From NCBI GenBank assembly GCA_023252195.1, contig JAHEXI010000007.1, positions 160,844 to 224,843 of the forward strand: a stretch of 64,000 bases of DNA. The letters run 5' to 3'. Positions 16,438 through 26,058 of the stretch are shown here, piece by piece (within the stretch, counting starts at the first letter, position 1; each line of letters starts with the position of its first letter). The translations under genes were made by a program, and so were the position numbers. A model generated the notes under the pieces. The model did not search any database and was not told the origin of the DNA. It saw only the letters and a program-made list of their open reading frames with translations. The stretch is from Pseudonocardiales bacterium (GTDB lineage: Bacteria > Actinomycetota > Actinomycetes > Mycobacteriales > Pseudonocardiaceae).

Positions 16438-18207
16438 GTGAACAGCGATCCGGCAGGAGCGTCGGCGGATCCGCACACGTCAATGTGGAAACAAGCTGAC
16501 CGGTTGCTGCTCACGACGGGTCGTCAAGGTGGCTGGTGGATCTGGTCCCTGGCGCTGGCCGCGCTGCTCGTCGCGGGCGCGGAGATATTGTTGCCCACCG
16601 CACTCGGTCGCGCCTTGGACGCGCTGCCCGGTGGTGGCCACATCACCTGGGCCGTGGCGGCCTGCGCGACGCTGATCGCCGTCATGGTGGCTGGGAAAGT
16701 GATCAGTGACATCGCGACCGGACAGAGCAACGCCCGGTGCACGGCCTGGCTGCGGATGACGCTGGTCCGGCAACTCGTCGGGATCGGCCCGGCGGCTGTC
16801 CGTCGCTTCGAAACCGGAGACCTGGTGACCCGGGTCACCCGCAACGCCAGCGAGGCCGGTCAGGTCGGTATTACCGCGGTCATGGTCGGCGTCGGTCTGC
16901 TTCCCCCAGTCGGCAGCATCATCGCCTTGACGTTGATCGATCCCTGGGTGGGACTCACCGCGTTGGCTGGTCTGCTGGCGATGGCCGCGCTGCTCCGGGT
17001 GTTCGTCCGGGACAACACCGAGACCATCAGGGGTTACCTGCACAGCCAAGGACTGATCGCGGCGCGGCTGCTCGATGCGTTGTCCGGCGCCCGCACGATC
17101 GCCGCCGCCGGCAGCATCGAGCGCGAGCGACGGCGGATCCTTCAGCCGTTGCCCGGATTACGAGAGCACGGCATGCGCATGTGGCGCAACCAGGTGCGGA
17201 TGACCAGCCAGGCCGCCGTGATCGGGCCGCTGCTGCAGCTATCCGTGGTCGGAGTCGCCGGGTTCGGGGTCGTCGCCGGGCGGCTGAGCGTCGGCGAGCT
17301 TTACGCCGCCAGCCGGTATGCGGTGATGGCCGCCGGGATCGGTTCGGCGGTGGGATTGCTCAACAAGCTGTCCCGAGCCCGCGCTGGTGGCCGGCGTGCG
17401 GCTGAGGTGCTCACCGAGCCGGTGACCCGATACGGCGACGCGAGGCTGCCGGAATGCTCCGGTAAGGGCGGCCGGCTGGAATTCCGCGGAGTGCGGGTGT
17501 CAGCCGCCGGGGACACCGTGATCGACGGGCTCGACCTCGTCGTCCCGGCTGGTGCCACCGTGGCGGTAGTGGGCCGGTCCGGAGGCGGCAAGTCGCTGCT
17601 CGCCGCGCTGGCCGGTCGCCTTGCTGATCCTGAGCGGGGGCAGGTCCTGCTTGATGGTGTGCCGCTGCCCGACCTTGCCCAAGCGGAGCTACGCGGCGCG
17701 GTGGGTTTCGCCTTCGAGCGTCCAGCGCTGGTAGGTGACACGATTGACGATGTGATCAACTTCGGACCGGGCAGCCCCAGCGCGGGGCAGATCCGACAAG
17801 CCGCTGCCAGCGCGCGCGCCGATACCTTCATCGAGAGGTTGCCGCAGGGATACCGGACTGAGTTGGCTGCGGCGCCACTGTCTGGTGGTGAGATGCAGCG
17901 GCTCGGCTTGGCCAGAGCCTTCGCGCACTCCTACCGGGTGCTGATCCTCGACGACGCGACATCGAGCCTAGACACCGTGACCGAGCGACAGGTCGGCGCC
18001 GTGCTGGCCGACGGGCACCGGAACCAAACCAGGCTGATCATCGCGCACCGAGCCGCCACCGCTGCCCGGACGGATCTGGTTGCCTGGCTCGACCGCGGCA
18101 ACCTGCGTGGCCTGCGTCCGCACAGCGAGCTGTGGCACGACCCGGACTACCGCGCTTTGTTCGGTGCTGAGGCCGTGCCCGCGCAACCGCTCGGGGTACC
18201 GGCGTGA
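16438..18207 (+). CDS. ABC transporter, fused membrane and ATPase domains (RamA/RamB-like), subunit 1
   Basis: 589 residues. Residues 1-320 form a six-helix exporter membrane domain (SLALAALLVAGAEILLPTAL, GLLPPVGSIIALTLIDPWVG). The ATPase follows with Walker A VGRSGGGKSLLA, signature LSGGEMQRLGLARAF, Walker B VLILDDATSSLD and the H-loop IIAHRAAT. The signature loop and Walker B Asp-Asp indicate a slightly degenerate site (the catalytic Glu is Asp), typical of heterodimeric exporters where one site is weak. It pairs with the next gene to export the modified lanthipeptide, as RamAB does. GTG at 16438 is chosen over ATG at 16378 because GGAGG sits 4 nt upstream and the extra residues are not membrane-like. 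Confidence 0.9.
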   Translation: MNSDPAGASADPHTSMWKQADRLLLTTGRQGGWWIWSLALAALLVAGAEILLPTALGRALDALPGGGHITWAVAACATLIAVMVAGKVISDIATGQSNARCTAWLRMTLVRQLVGIGPAAVRRFETGDLVTRVTRNASEAGQVGITAVMVGVGLLPPVGSIIALTLIDPWVGLTALAGLLAMAALLRVFVRDNTETIRGYLHSQGLIAARLLDALSGARTIAAAGSIERERRRILQPLPGLREHGMRMWRNQVRMTSQAAVIGPLLQLSVVGVAGFGVVAGRLSVGELYAASRYAVMAAGIGSAVGLLNKLSRARAGGRRAAEVLTEPVTRYGDARLPECSGKGGRLEFRGVRVSAAGDTVIDGLDLVVPAGATVAVVGRSGGGKSLLAALAGRLADPERGQVLLDGVPLPDLAQAELRGAVGFAFERPALVGDTIDDVINFGPGSPSAGQIRQAAASARADTFIERLPQGYRTELAAAPLSGGEMQRLGLARAFAHSYRVLILDDATSSLDTVTERQVGAVLADGHRNQTRLIIAHRAATAARTDLVAWLDRGNLRGLRPHSELWHDPDYRALFGAEAVPAQPLGVPA

Positions 18208-19988
18208 GCTCCACCATGGTGTCGGCAGAGCGGAACTCCGTTCCCAAGGTGCTGCTAGCCGCCTTACGCTGGCAGCCGGGTGCGCTGGTGCGGTTGGCGG
18301 TGTGGTCGGTGCTGGAGGTGGCGCCACTGCTGTTGTCCGGTTACGGGGTGGCGCACGCGTTGGATGACGGATTTCTCGCCGGCCGGCCCGGTACCGGGGC
18401 GGCGTGGCTCGGTGTGCTGGCTGTGGCGGTACTCGTCGGGGCCCTGGCCACCCGCCACGTGTACCGGATTCTCGCTGAGATCGTCGAGCCGTTTCGCGAT
18501 GACCTGGTGAACAACGTGGTGGGAGGTGCGCTTCAAAGATCTACGGTGCTGGGCGGGCGGCCGGATTCGGGTGCGGTGGCCCGGCTGACCCATCAGGTTG
18601 AGGTGGTGCGGGACAACTTCGCCGGCTTGCTGCTTCTCACCACCGGCTTCGTGGTGACCACGATCGGCGCAGTGATCGGGATGGCCACGCTGACCGGGGT
18701 TGTCGGCCTCCTGGTGCTGCCGCCGCTGCTGGTTGGCCTGATGGTTTTCCTGGTTTCGCTACGCTCGATGATGGCCCGGCAGCGTGATTACGTGCTCACC
18801 GACGAAGCGGTCGCCGAGTCCGCCAGCACTGTGGCGCACAGCCTGCGCGACGTCGTCGCCTGCGGTGCCGAGGACCGGGCGTGCGCGGGGGTGCAGCGCC
18901 AGGTTGACGCGCACGCGGATGCGGAACGGACGCTGGCTCGGATGACGGCGATCCGCACGCTGTCGGTGGCGGTCGGTGGCTGGCTGCCGGTGGTGGGGCT
19001 GCTGGTCGCGGCGCCGTGGCTGCTCGCGACGGGCTCAACGCTGGGCACCATCGCCGGTACTTTGGTCTACTTGACCCAGGGACTGCTGCCGGCACTGAAG
19101 GCGCTGGTCGACGGGTTGGGCGGGGGAGGAATGAAGCTGGTGGTCACCCTGGGCCGGCTGGTCGAGGCGGGCGAGCGTCCGGTATCTCGGGAGACAGCGC
19201 AGCGGCGCGCACCCCAGGGGCATGAGCTGAGGCTGGATGGTGTCACGTTCTCCTACGGCCGCCACGCCGAGCCGGTGGTGAACCATGTCGACTTGCTGAT
19301 CCCGCAGGGCCAGCACCTGGCCATGGTGGGTCCCAGCGGTGCGGGGAAGTCCACCCTGGCGGGGCTGCTCGCGGCGACGCACGTTCCCGATCGCGGCAAG
19401 GTTCGGCTGGGCGGCGTTCCGGTCGGGGATCTCGATTCGCAAACACTGGCCAGCCACCGGGTGTTGATTCCCCAGGAGGCTTATGTCTTCGCCGGGACGA
19501 TCGGCGAAAACCTGCGTTACCTGCATCCCGCCGCTGCTGCCACCGAGCTCGACACCGTTGTCGACGCCCTGGGCCTGCGCTCCGTCGTAGCGCGTCTTGG
19601 TGGATACGACGCTGTGGTCGATCCCGGAACGCTCTCGGCAGGGGAACGGCAACTCATCGCCGTGGCACGGGCGCACCTGACGCCGGCGCCGGTGCTGATT
19701 CTGGATGAGGCGACCTGCCACCTGGACCCGGTCGCGGAGGAGCGGGTGGAGCGCGTTCTGGCGGCCCGTGGTGGCACCCTCATCGTCGTCGCGCACCGGA
19801 TCAGCTCCGCGCTGCGGGCACAGCGGATCGTGCTGATGGACGGCGCCAATATGTTAGCGGGCACCCACGGGGAACTGCTTGCGAATTCACCGCTGTACCG
19901 CGACCTGGTCGGCCTTTGGGACATCGGTCAAGGCCGAATGGTCAGGGACACATTGGTCAAGGGAACGACGGGCCGGAGCTCACTGTAG
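18204..19988 (+). CDS. ABC transporter, fused membrane and ATPase domains (RamA/RamB-like), subunit 2
   Basis: 594 residues, GTG start overlapping the previous stop by 4 nt. A six-helix membrane domain (LLLSGYGVAHALDD, LLLLTTGFVVTTIGAVIGMA) precedes an ATPase with Walker A GPSGAGKSTLAG, Q-loop IPQEAYVFAGTIGENLRY, signature LSAGERQLIAVARAH, Walker B VLILDEATCHLDP and H-loop VAHRISSA. This half has a canonical catalytic Glu, in contrast to its partner, so the pair is an asymmetric heterodimeric exporter. Likely secretes the class III lanthipeptide. The gene ends 41 bp before the convergent regulator. Confidence 0.92.
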   Translation: MSSTMVSAERNSVPKVLLAALRWQPGALVRLAVWSVLEVAPLLLSGYGVAHALDDGFLAGRPGTGAAWLGVLAVAVLVGALATRHVYRILAEIVEPFRDDLVNNVVGGALQRSTVLGGRPDSGAVARLTHQVEVVRDNFAGLLLLTTGFVVTTIGAVIGMATLTGVVGLLVLPPLLVGLMVFLVSLRSMMARQRDYVLTDEAVAESASTVAHSLRDVVACGAEDRACAGVQRQVDAHADAERTLARMTAIRTLSVAVGGWLPVVGLLVAAPWLLATGSTLGTIAGTLVYLTQGLLPALKALVDGLGGGGMKLVVTLGRLVEAGERPVSRETAQRRAPQGHELRLDGVTFSYGRHAEPVVNHVDLLIPQGQHLAMVGPSGAGKSTLAGLLAATHVPDRGKVRLGGVPVGDLDSQTLASHRVLIPQEAYVFAGTIGENLRYLHPAAAATELDTVVDALGLRSVVARLGGYDAVVDPGTLSAGERQLIAVARAHLTPAPVLILDEATCHLDPVAEERVERVLAARGGTLIVVAHRISSALRAQRIVLMDGANMLAGTHGELLANSPLYRDLVGLWDIGQGRMVRDTLVKGTTGRSSL

Positions 19989-20029
19989 TGGCTGCCGGCC
20001 CGCCGTTCCCACAACTGTCACCAGAGCTG

Positions 20030-20680
20030 TTAGATCCAGCCCGCCTCGGCGGCGATGCGAATCGCATCGATCCGGGTTCGCGCCTCCAGCTTGGTCATCA
20101 CTCGCGAAAGGTAGTTGCACACCGTCCCGCGGCTGAGAAAGAGCCGTTGGGCGATCTCCGTCGGCGACGCCCCTCCCGAGGCGAGGTCGAGCACTGTGAG
20201 TTCCCGGGGGGTCAGCGGGCTACCCGCCACACCGATCGCGGCCACCGCGAGCGCGGGGTCAATCGTCCGCTTTCCCTTGGCGACCTGGCGGATTGTGGCC
20301 AGCAGCCGTCGCGGCTGGGCGTCCTTGTCGACTGCACCAGCCACCGGCACATCCAGTGCCCGGCGGACCAAGCCCGGCCGGTGTGCCGCGGCAAGCACGA
20401 TCACCCGGCATCCGGGGAGCCGTTCGTGCAGCGCCTGCGCGGTGGCAAGGACGTCCGATCCACCTTGATCGAGGTCCAACACGGCGATATCGGGTTGGTA
20501 TCGGATCGCGGTGGGGACCACGCGGTCGCCCGCAGCCATTCCGGCCACCACCTCGATGTCATCCTCGCTGGACAGCACGGCGGCAAGTGCTCCACGTAGC
20601 AGGCTCATGTCGATAACCAGCAATACTCGAATCGGTTTGGTATCCGGACTCGAATGGATCGTCGCGGGAGAGTCGTGCAT
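20030..20680 (-). CDS. LuxR/NarL-type response regulator (RamR-like) with atypical acidic pocket
   Basis: 216 residues from the ATG at 20680; in-frame ATGs at 20752 and 20800 are alternatives. The receiver domain (about residues 18-135) begins IRVLLVIDMSLLRGALAAVL, where the first of the two conserved pocket Asp residues is Ile, while the phospho-acceptor Asp (DIAVLDLDQ) and the Lys (AVDKDAQP) are kept. The C-terminal LuxR helix-turn-helix is intact (LTPRELTVLDLASGGASPTE, IAQRLFLSRGTVCNYLSRVM). In the ram cluster of Streptomyces a regulator of this type activates ramCSAB; the position here, convergent with the exporter genes, fits the same job. No cognate kinase is adjacent, so it may act as an orphan, perhaps without Mg-dependent phosphorylation. 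Confidence 0.85.
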   Translation of the reverse strand: MHDSPATIHSSPDTKPIRVLLVIDMSLLRGALAAVLSSEDDIEVVAGMAAGDRVVPTAIRYQPDIAVLDLDQGGSDVLATAQALHERLPGCRVIVLAAAHRPGLVRRALDVPVAGAVDKDAQPRRLLATIRQVAKGKRTIDPALAVAAIGVAGSPLTPRELTVLDLASGGASPTEIAQRLFLSRGTVCNYLSRVMTKLEARTRIDAIRIAAEAGWI

Positions 20681-21057
20681 ACCGGTGTACTCAGCACCCG
20701 CGGCAACAGTGCTGGCCGCGAGATTTCGCGGTGACTGGTGTCGTGAAATCATGAGATGCGAACGAGGTCGGCTCGGTCGCGAAACGTGCATGGTCGCCAA
20801 CGTGCTGCCATTGGGCTGTCCCCTCCCCAGGTGTCAGGGATGAATGTGTGATCCACACCCATCCCTAGACGGTCGAACGCGCCCCGCTGCCCCCAACGGG
20901 TGGCCCCGAGGGGCCACGCCGCAGAATCCCCGAAGGGACCCTGTACAGCTTGTCATCGCGAGCATGTCGCGTCGTGTTACATCGAGCACTGTCTGTCACC
21001 AATGTTACTGTGTGTGCATATTCCCTCCGGTTGCGGCGGATCGTAGGGTCGCGGGTT

Positions 21058-22329
21058 GTGGACCCAGCGCAGAACCTGCTCGCTGCTGATCGAGCGCACG
21101 TGTGGCATCCCTACGGACCGATGCCGGGGCGAGTCGCGCCACTGGTGGTTCGCTCAGCTGCCGGGGTTCGACTACAGCTGGCTGATGGCGCAGCCCTGGT
21201 GGATGGGATGTCGTCGTGGTGGGCGGCCATCCACGGCTACGCCCATCCGGCGCTCGATGCTGCGGTACGCGATCAGATCCGCCGAATGAGCCACGTGATG
21301 TTCGGAGGCCTGACCCACGAGCCGGCGGTCCAGCTGGCCCGCCGGCTGGTTGAAATCACGCCGGAGCCGTTGCAGCACGTGTTCTTCGCCGACTCGGGCT
21401 CGGTGTCGGTGGAGGTCGCGATCAAGATGTGCCTGCAGCACTGGCGTTCGTTAGGGCGTCCGCACAAGCACCGGCTGCTCACCTGGCGCGGCGGCTACCA
21501 CGGTGACACCTTCGGTGCCATGAGCGTCTGCGATCCCGACGGTGGCATGCACTCGCTGTGGTCAGGAGTGCTGGCCCGGCAGGTGTTCGTGCCGCGCCCG
21601 CCGGTCGGTCTGGACCCGGCGTATGTACAGCTGCTGGCCGACACCGTGGAGCGGCACGCTGACGAGCTGGCCGCGGTGATCGTCGAGCCGGTTGTGCAGG
21701 GCGCTGGCGGGATGCGTTTTCACGACCCGCGCTACCTGCACGTTCTTCGGGAGATCACGTTGGCCCACGAGGTACTGTTGATCTTCGATGAGATCGCCAC
21801 CGGATTCGGTCGCACCGGAGAGCTGTTCGCCGCTGACCACGCCGGGGTCAGCCCGGACGTCATGTGCGTGGGCAAGGCGCTCACCGGCGGATACCTCACC
21901 ATGGCCGCCGCGCTGTGCACCGCGCGGGTGGCCGAGGGTATCTCCGGTGGCGAGGTCCCGGTGCTCGCTCACGGGCCGACGTTCATGGCCAACCCGCTGG
22001 CGGCAGCGGTGGCATCGGCGTCGATCGACCTGCTGCTCGGGCAAGACTGGCGAGCCGAAGTGCGGCGGCTGGAGGCGGGGTTACGGGCGGGGCTGGCGCC
22101 GGCGGCGGAGCTGCCAGGGGTGGTTGAGGTCCGGGTGCTGGGTGCGATCGGGGTGGTACAGCTCGACCACGACGTCGACGTCCCCGCCGCCACCGCCGCC
22201 GCGGTGGGCCAAGGGGTGTGGCTGCGCCCATTCCGCAATCTCGTCTACACCATGCCGCCCTACGTCACCGGCGACGATGACCTGGCGCAGATCACTCGCG
22301 GGGTGCTCGCCGCGGTCGGCGCAGGCTGA
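21058..22329 (+). CDS. bioA: Adenosylmethionine-8-amino-7-oxononanoate aminotransferase
   Basis: 423 residues, class III aminotransferase. The substrate-binding WHPYGPM is near the N-terminus, followed by [14 protein letters not shown], the PLP pocket [43 protein letters not shown] and the Schiff-base Lys in [12 protein letters not shown]. It converts KAPA to DAPA using SAM as amino donor, the third-last step of biotin synthesis. GTG at 21058 gives the normal family length; upstream in-frame codons add only non-conserved sequence. It is separated from bioF and bioD by a SulP-carbonic anhydrase gene on the same strand. Confidence 0.95.
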   Translation: MDPAQNLLAADRAHVWHPYGPMPGRVAPLVVRSAAGVRLQLADGAALVDGMSSWWAAIHGYAHPALDAAVRDQIRRMSHVMFGGLTHEPAVQLARRLVEITPEPLQHVFFADSGSVSVEVAIKMCLQHWRSLGRPHKHRLLTWRGGYHGDTFGAMSVCDPDGGMHSLWSGVLARQVFVPRPPVGLDPAYVQLLADTVERHADELAAVIVEPVVQGAGGMRFHDPRYLHVLREITLAHEVLLIFDEIATGFGRTGELFAADHAGVSPDVMCVGKALTGGYLTMAAALCTARVAEGISGGEVPVLAHGPTFMANPLAAAVASASIDLLLGQDWRAEVRRLEAGLRAGLAPAAELPGVVEVRVLGAIGVVQLDHDVDVPAATAAAVGQGVWLRPFRNLVYTMPPYVTGDDDLAQITRGVLAAVGAG

Positions 22330-22561
22330 CCGGTAGCCGATGTCGACCGGGTAAATATCGTAGCAAGTTCAGCCTATCCTTACCTGAACTTCAAACCCGG
22401 GCACTACCATCGATGGTGACGGGGAGAAACCAGCGTGTAACGGTCGATGACGTCCGCCCCGGACCGGCCGGCGATCGTCGGGGTATCGCAGCACGGCGAT
22501 GCACTGATGTGGCTCGGACGGATGTGGACACTCGCATAACCGCCGATCCGGAGGCTGTCTC

Positions 22562-24847
22562 TTGGTACCCCCCATCCCCGCTCGCACTCCGTTGCCCGCC
22601 GCGCACCACCGCGGATGGACGGTGTTGCGGCACGACGTTGCGGCCTCGCTTGTAGTGTTCCTCGTCGCGGTGCCACTGTCCCTCGGTATCGCGGTGGCGA
22701 CCGGTGCTCCAGTAATGGCGGGGCTTATCGCCGCAGTCGTCGGCGGGATCGTGGCCGGGCTCTTTGGCGGATCGCCCCTGCAGGTCAGCGGCCCCGCAGC
22801 CGGTCTTACCGTGGTGGTGGCCGATCTGATCGTGCAGTTCGGCTGGGGCGTCATGTGCGCTATCACTGCGGCCGCTGGGCTGCTGCAAGTGGTGTTCGGT
22901 CTCAGCCGGGTGGCCAGGGCGGCGCTTGCAATCTCCCCGGCGGTGGTACACGCGATGCTCGCCGGCATCGGCATCACGATCGCGCTCGGCCAGTTGCACG
23001 TGCTGCTCGGCGGGTCCGCCCGAACCGGCGCGCTCACGAACATCGTGGAACTGCCCACCCAACTCGCGAATGTTCACGGTGGCGCGGCGCTGGTGGGCCT
23101 TGCGGTGATCGCCGTGCTGCTGGTCTGGCCGAGGCTGCCGCACCCACTGCCGAGCATCCCGGCGCCGCTGGTGGCTGTCGTCGGAGTGACGGCGCTGGCC
23201 ACGATGCTTGCGCTGGACGTCGAGCGGGTGACGCTGCCCGGCTCCTTGCTGGCCTCGTTGAACTTGCCGGACGTACCGGGTGGCAGCTGGGGCGGCGTGC
23301 TCACCGGGGTGCTCACCGTGGCGGTGATCGCCAGCGTGGAAAGCCTGCTCTCAGCTGTGGCGGTGGAAAAGATAGCCAAGGGCGGGAAAACCAACTTCGA
23401 CCGGGAGCTCGTCGGCCAGGGTGCGGCGAACACATTGTCGGGGTTGTTGGGTGGATTGCCGGTGACCGGCGTGATCGTCCGTGGATCCACCAACGTCGCC
23501 GCAGGAGCGCGAACCCGCGCATCAGCGGTGCTGCACGGCGTGTGGGTACTGCTGTTCTCGGTGCTGCTCGTCGGGTTGATCGAGCTGATCCCGTTGGCCG
23601 CGCTCGCCGGTCTGCTGGTGGTGATCGGTGTTGGTCTGGTCAAGGTAGCTGACCTGCGCACCGCCCACCGGCAGGGCGAGTTGGTGATTTACCTGGTCAC
23701 GATGGCCGGCGTGGTCTTTCTCAACCTGTTGGAGGGCGTGCTCATCGGGCTGGGGTTGTCGTTGCTGCTGGTGTTACGCCGGGTCGTCTGTTCGGTGGTG
23801 CACGCGCAGCAGGTAGGGCCGCCGTCGGATGCGGAGCCGGCCTGCTGGCGGGTAGTGGTCGAGGGCACCTTGAGCTTCCTGTCCGTACCCCGGCTGTCTC
23901 GAGTACTGGCCCAGGTGCCCGCCGGCAGCCACGTCGTCATCGAGATGGTGGTCGACTTCCTAGACCACGCCGCTTATGACCACCTCGCCGCATGGCAGCG
24001 GCAGCACGAGTGCAACGGTGGCACCGTCGTTGTGGATGAGGTGGGTCCGGCACGGCACAACGGTGACGGCGGCAACGGCCTCGCCCGGCGGGCACGAATA
24101 CCTGCGTTGCCGCGCGCTTTCTCGCCATGGTGGGCGTGGCAGGTCCAACGTGACGACCACGACGCCTTGCAACCGCTGTTTGCCGGGGTGCGTGAGTACC
24201 ATCGCCGTTCGGTGCCGGAGGTGCTACCGCACCTGGAGCAGTTGGTGGCGGAACAACGTCCCCGGGCATTCTTCCTCACCTGCGCCGATTCGCGTGTGGT
24301 GCCCAACGTGGTCACCAGTAGCGGACCCGGCGATCTGTTCGCGGTACGCAATCTTGGCAACCTGGTGCCGCCCCCAGGGAACGAGTCCGACTCGTCAGTC
24401 GCCGCGTCGCTGGAGTATGCGGTGAACCACCTCAAGGTGCCCTCGATCCTGGTCTGTGGGCATTCCGGCTGTGCGGCGATGCATGGCCTGCTCGCGCGCG
24501 GGACCGTCACCGGGTCCCTGGGCCAGTGGTTGCGGTGGGGCCTGCCGAGTCTGGCGGCCATGCGCAGCGGGCACCCGGTCGGTGTTGCGGCGACTGCGGA
24601 GGGCCGGGACGAGGTGGACCGGCTCGCTATGGTCAACGTCGCCCTTCAAGTAGAGACGCTGCGCACCCACCCCGCGGTACGCGATGCCGTCGCCGCCAGC
24701 CGAGTGCAGGTCGCGGGTTTGTTCCTGGATCTGCGCACCGCACGGCTGCTGCTGCTCGACTCAGCGGCTGAGTGTTTCGTGCCGGTGCCAGATGATCACA
24801 ATCCCGGCGGTCTGGCGGTGCCTGGCGTGGCCACCCTGGCGACCTAA
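22562..24847 (+). CDS. SulP-family anion transporter fused to beta-carbonic anhydrase
   Basis: 761 residues. The first 420 are a SulP permease: VFLVAVPLSLGIAVATGAP, GLFGGSPLQVSGPAAGLTVV, ten or more hydrophobic segments, and NTLSGLLGGLPVTGVIVRGS. A short STAS-like domain follows (VVEGTLSFLSVPRL). The last 240 are a beta-carbonic anhydrase with zinc ligands in FLTCADSRVVP and CGHSGCAAM, and GDLFAVRNLGNLVP. Such fusions take up bicarbonate and interconvert it with CO2 at the membrane. The start is TTG at 22562 with GGAGG 7 nt upstream. It sits between bioA and bioF; bicarbonate/CO2 feeds BioD and biotin-dependent carboxylases, so the placement may be functional. Confidence 0.92.
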   Translation: MVPPIPARTPLPAAHHRGWTVLRHDVAASLVVFLVAVPLSLGIAVATGAPVMAGLIAAVVGGIVAGLFGGSPLQVSGPAAGLTVVVADLIVQFGWGVMCAITAAAGLLQVVFGLSRVARAALAISPAVVHAMLAGIGITIALGQLHVLLGGSARTGALTNIVELPTQLANVHGGAALVGLAVIAVLLVWPRLPHPLPSIPAPLVAVVGVTALATMLALDVERVTLPGSLLASLNLPDVPGGSWGGVLTGVLTVAVIASVESLLSAVAVEKIAKGGKTNFDRELVGQGAANTLSGLLGGLPVTGVIVRGSTNVAAGARTRASAVLHGVWVLLFSVLLVGLIELIPLAALAGLLVVIGVGLVKVADLRTAHRQGELVIYLVTMAGVVFLNLLEGVLIGLGLSLLLVLRRVVCSVVHAQQVGPPSDAEPACWRVVVEGTLSFLSVPRLSRVLAQVPAGSHVVIEMVVDFLDHAAYDHLAAWQRQHECNGGTVVVDEVGPARHNGDGGNGLARRARIPALPRAFSPWWAWQVQRDDHDALQPLFAGVREYHRRSVPEVLPHLEQLVAEQRPRAFFLTCADSRVVPNVVTSSGPGDLFAVRNLGNLVPPPGNESDSSVAASLEYAVNHLKVPSILVCGHSGCAAMHGLLARGTVTGSLGQWLRWGLPSLAAMRSGHPVGVAATAEGRDEVDRLAMVNVALQVETLRTHPAVRDAVAASRVQVAGLFLDLRTARLLLLDSAAECFVPVPDDHNPGGLAVPGVATLAT

Positions 24848-24924
24848 CCACGGCGGCTGCGGAGCCACCGGATATTGCTCGACCGGCGCGTCGTAGTCTC
24901 GCTGGTCGTGGCGGTGTATCCATA

Positions 24925-26058
24925 GTGACCGGAGCCCAGGACTGGCTGGACCATGCAGCCGCCGGGCGTCGGTCCGCTGGGCTGAAGCGGGTACTGCGGC
25001 CGCGGCCCGCGCTGGAGACGGTGGTCGACCTCGCATCCAACGACTACCTAGGTTTGGCCAGGGATTCTCGGGTGGTGCGAGGCGCGGCGCGTGCGGCGCA
25101 CACTTGGGGTGCGGGATCGACGGGATCGCGCCTGATCACCGGCTCCACCGAGCTGCACGCGCAGCTGGAGGACGAGCTCGCCGCGTTCTGCGGCGCGCCG
25201 GCGGCCCTGGTGTTCTCCTCGGGTTACACCGCAAACCTTGGCGCGGTGACAGCGTTGTCCGGCTCGGGCAGTCTCGTCGTGTCCGACGCCGCAAGCCACG
25301 CCTCGCTGGTGGACGCATGCCGACTGTCCCGGGCCCGGATCGTGGTGACGCCGCACGGTGATGTCTCCGCGGTCGACGCCGCGCTGGCTACCCGAACTGA
25401 GCAGCGGGCGCTGGTCGTCACCAATTCAGTGGGAAGCGTCACCGGTGACCTCGCGCCGCTGGGGGAGTTGCACGCAGTCTGCCGGCAGCATGGCGCGGTT
25501 CTGTTGGCCGATGAGGCGCACGCGCTCGGGGTGCGCGGACCTGGCGGGCGCGGACTGCTCGCCGAACATGGTCTGGCCGGCGAGCCCGATGTGGTGGCCA
25601 CGATCACCCTGTCGAAGTCGCTGGGCAGCCAGGGCGGGGCGGTGCTGGCTTCTCGCGTGGTGGTCGACCACCTCGTCAACACAGCGCGCAGCTTCATCTT
25701 CGACACCGGCCTGGCGCCCCCAGCTGCCGGCGCGGCACTGGCGGCATTGCGAGTATTGCGCGGCGAGCCTGCGCTGCCACGCCGGGTGCTCGACGCTGCC
25801 GCTGCCATCGCCACCGCGGCCGGCATGGCCCGGCCGATGTCCGCGATGGTTTCGATCATCCTCGGTGAGCCGCAGCGCGCGGTCGACGCGGCCGCGGAGT
25901 GCCTGCGCCACGGTGTGCGGGTGGGCTGCCTGCGTCCACCATCGGTGCCGGGCGGAACCAGCAGGCTACGGTTGACGGCCCATGCCGCGCTGACCGATCC
26001 AGACCTGGCGCAGGTGGCCCACGTGCTTGCTGCGGTACTGGCCGGCGCGGTCAGGTGA
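24925..26058 (+). CDS. bioF: 8-amino-7-oxononanoate synthase
   Basis: 377 residues, alpha-oxoamine synthase. Visible motifs are SNDYLGLARDSRVV near the N-terminus, GSTGSRLITGSTELH, SSGYTANLGAV, DAASHASLVDACRLS, LLADEAHALGVRGPGGRG and the PLP Lys in TITLSKSLGSQGGAV. It condenses pimeloyl-ACP or -CoA with Ala to KAPA in biotin synthesis. GTG at 24925 is used; the stop overlaps the bioD start (GTGA). No bioB or pimeloyl-chain genes lie in the window. Confidence 0.95.
   Translation: MTGAQDWLDHAAAGRRSAGLKRVLRPRPALETVVDLASNDYLGLARDSRVVRGAARAAHTWGAGSTGSRLITGSTELHAQLEDELAAFCGAPAALVFSSGYTANLGAVTALSGSGSLVVSDAASHASLVDACRLSRARIVVTPHGDVSAVDAALATRTEQRALVVTNSVGSVTGDLAPLGELHAVCRQHGAVLLADEAHALGVRGPGGRGLLAEHGLAGEPDVVATITLSKSLGSQGGAVLASRVVVDHLVNTARSFIFDTGLAPPAAGAALAALRVLRGEPALPRRVLDAAAAIATAAGMARPMSAMVSIILGEPQRAVDAAAECLRHGVRVGCLRPPSVPGGTSRLRLTAHAALTDPDLAQVAHVLAAVLAGAVR

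Noticed and set aside
20900..20917. Palindrome GTGGCCCC-GA-GGGGCCAC upstream of bioA
   Set aside because: Only 8-bp arms with a 2-nt loop in very GC-rich sequence; no T tract and no known biotin-regulator consensus.
20960..21010. Repeated TGTTAC words upstream of bioA as a BioQ-type operator
   Set aside because: The spacing and orientation do not give a palindrome, so no operator is claimed.
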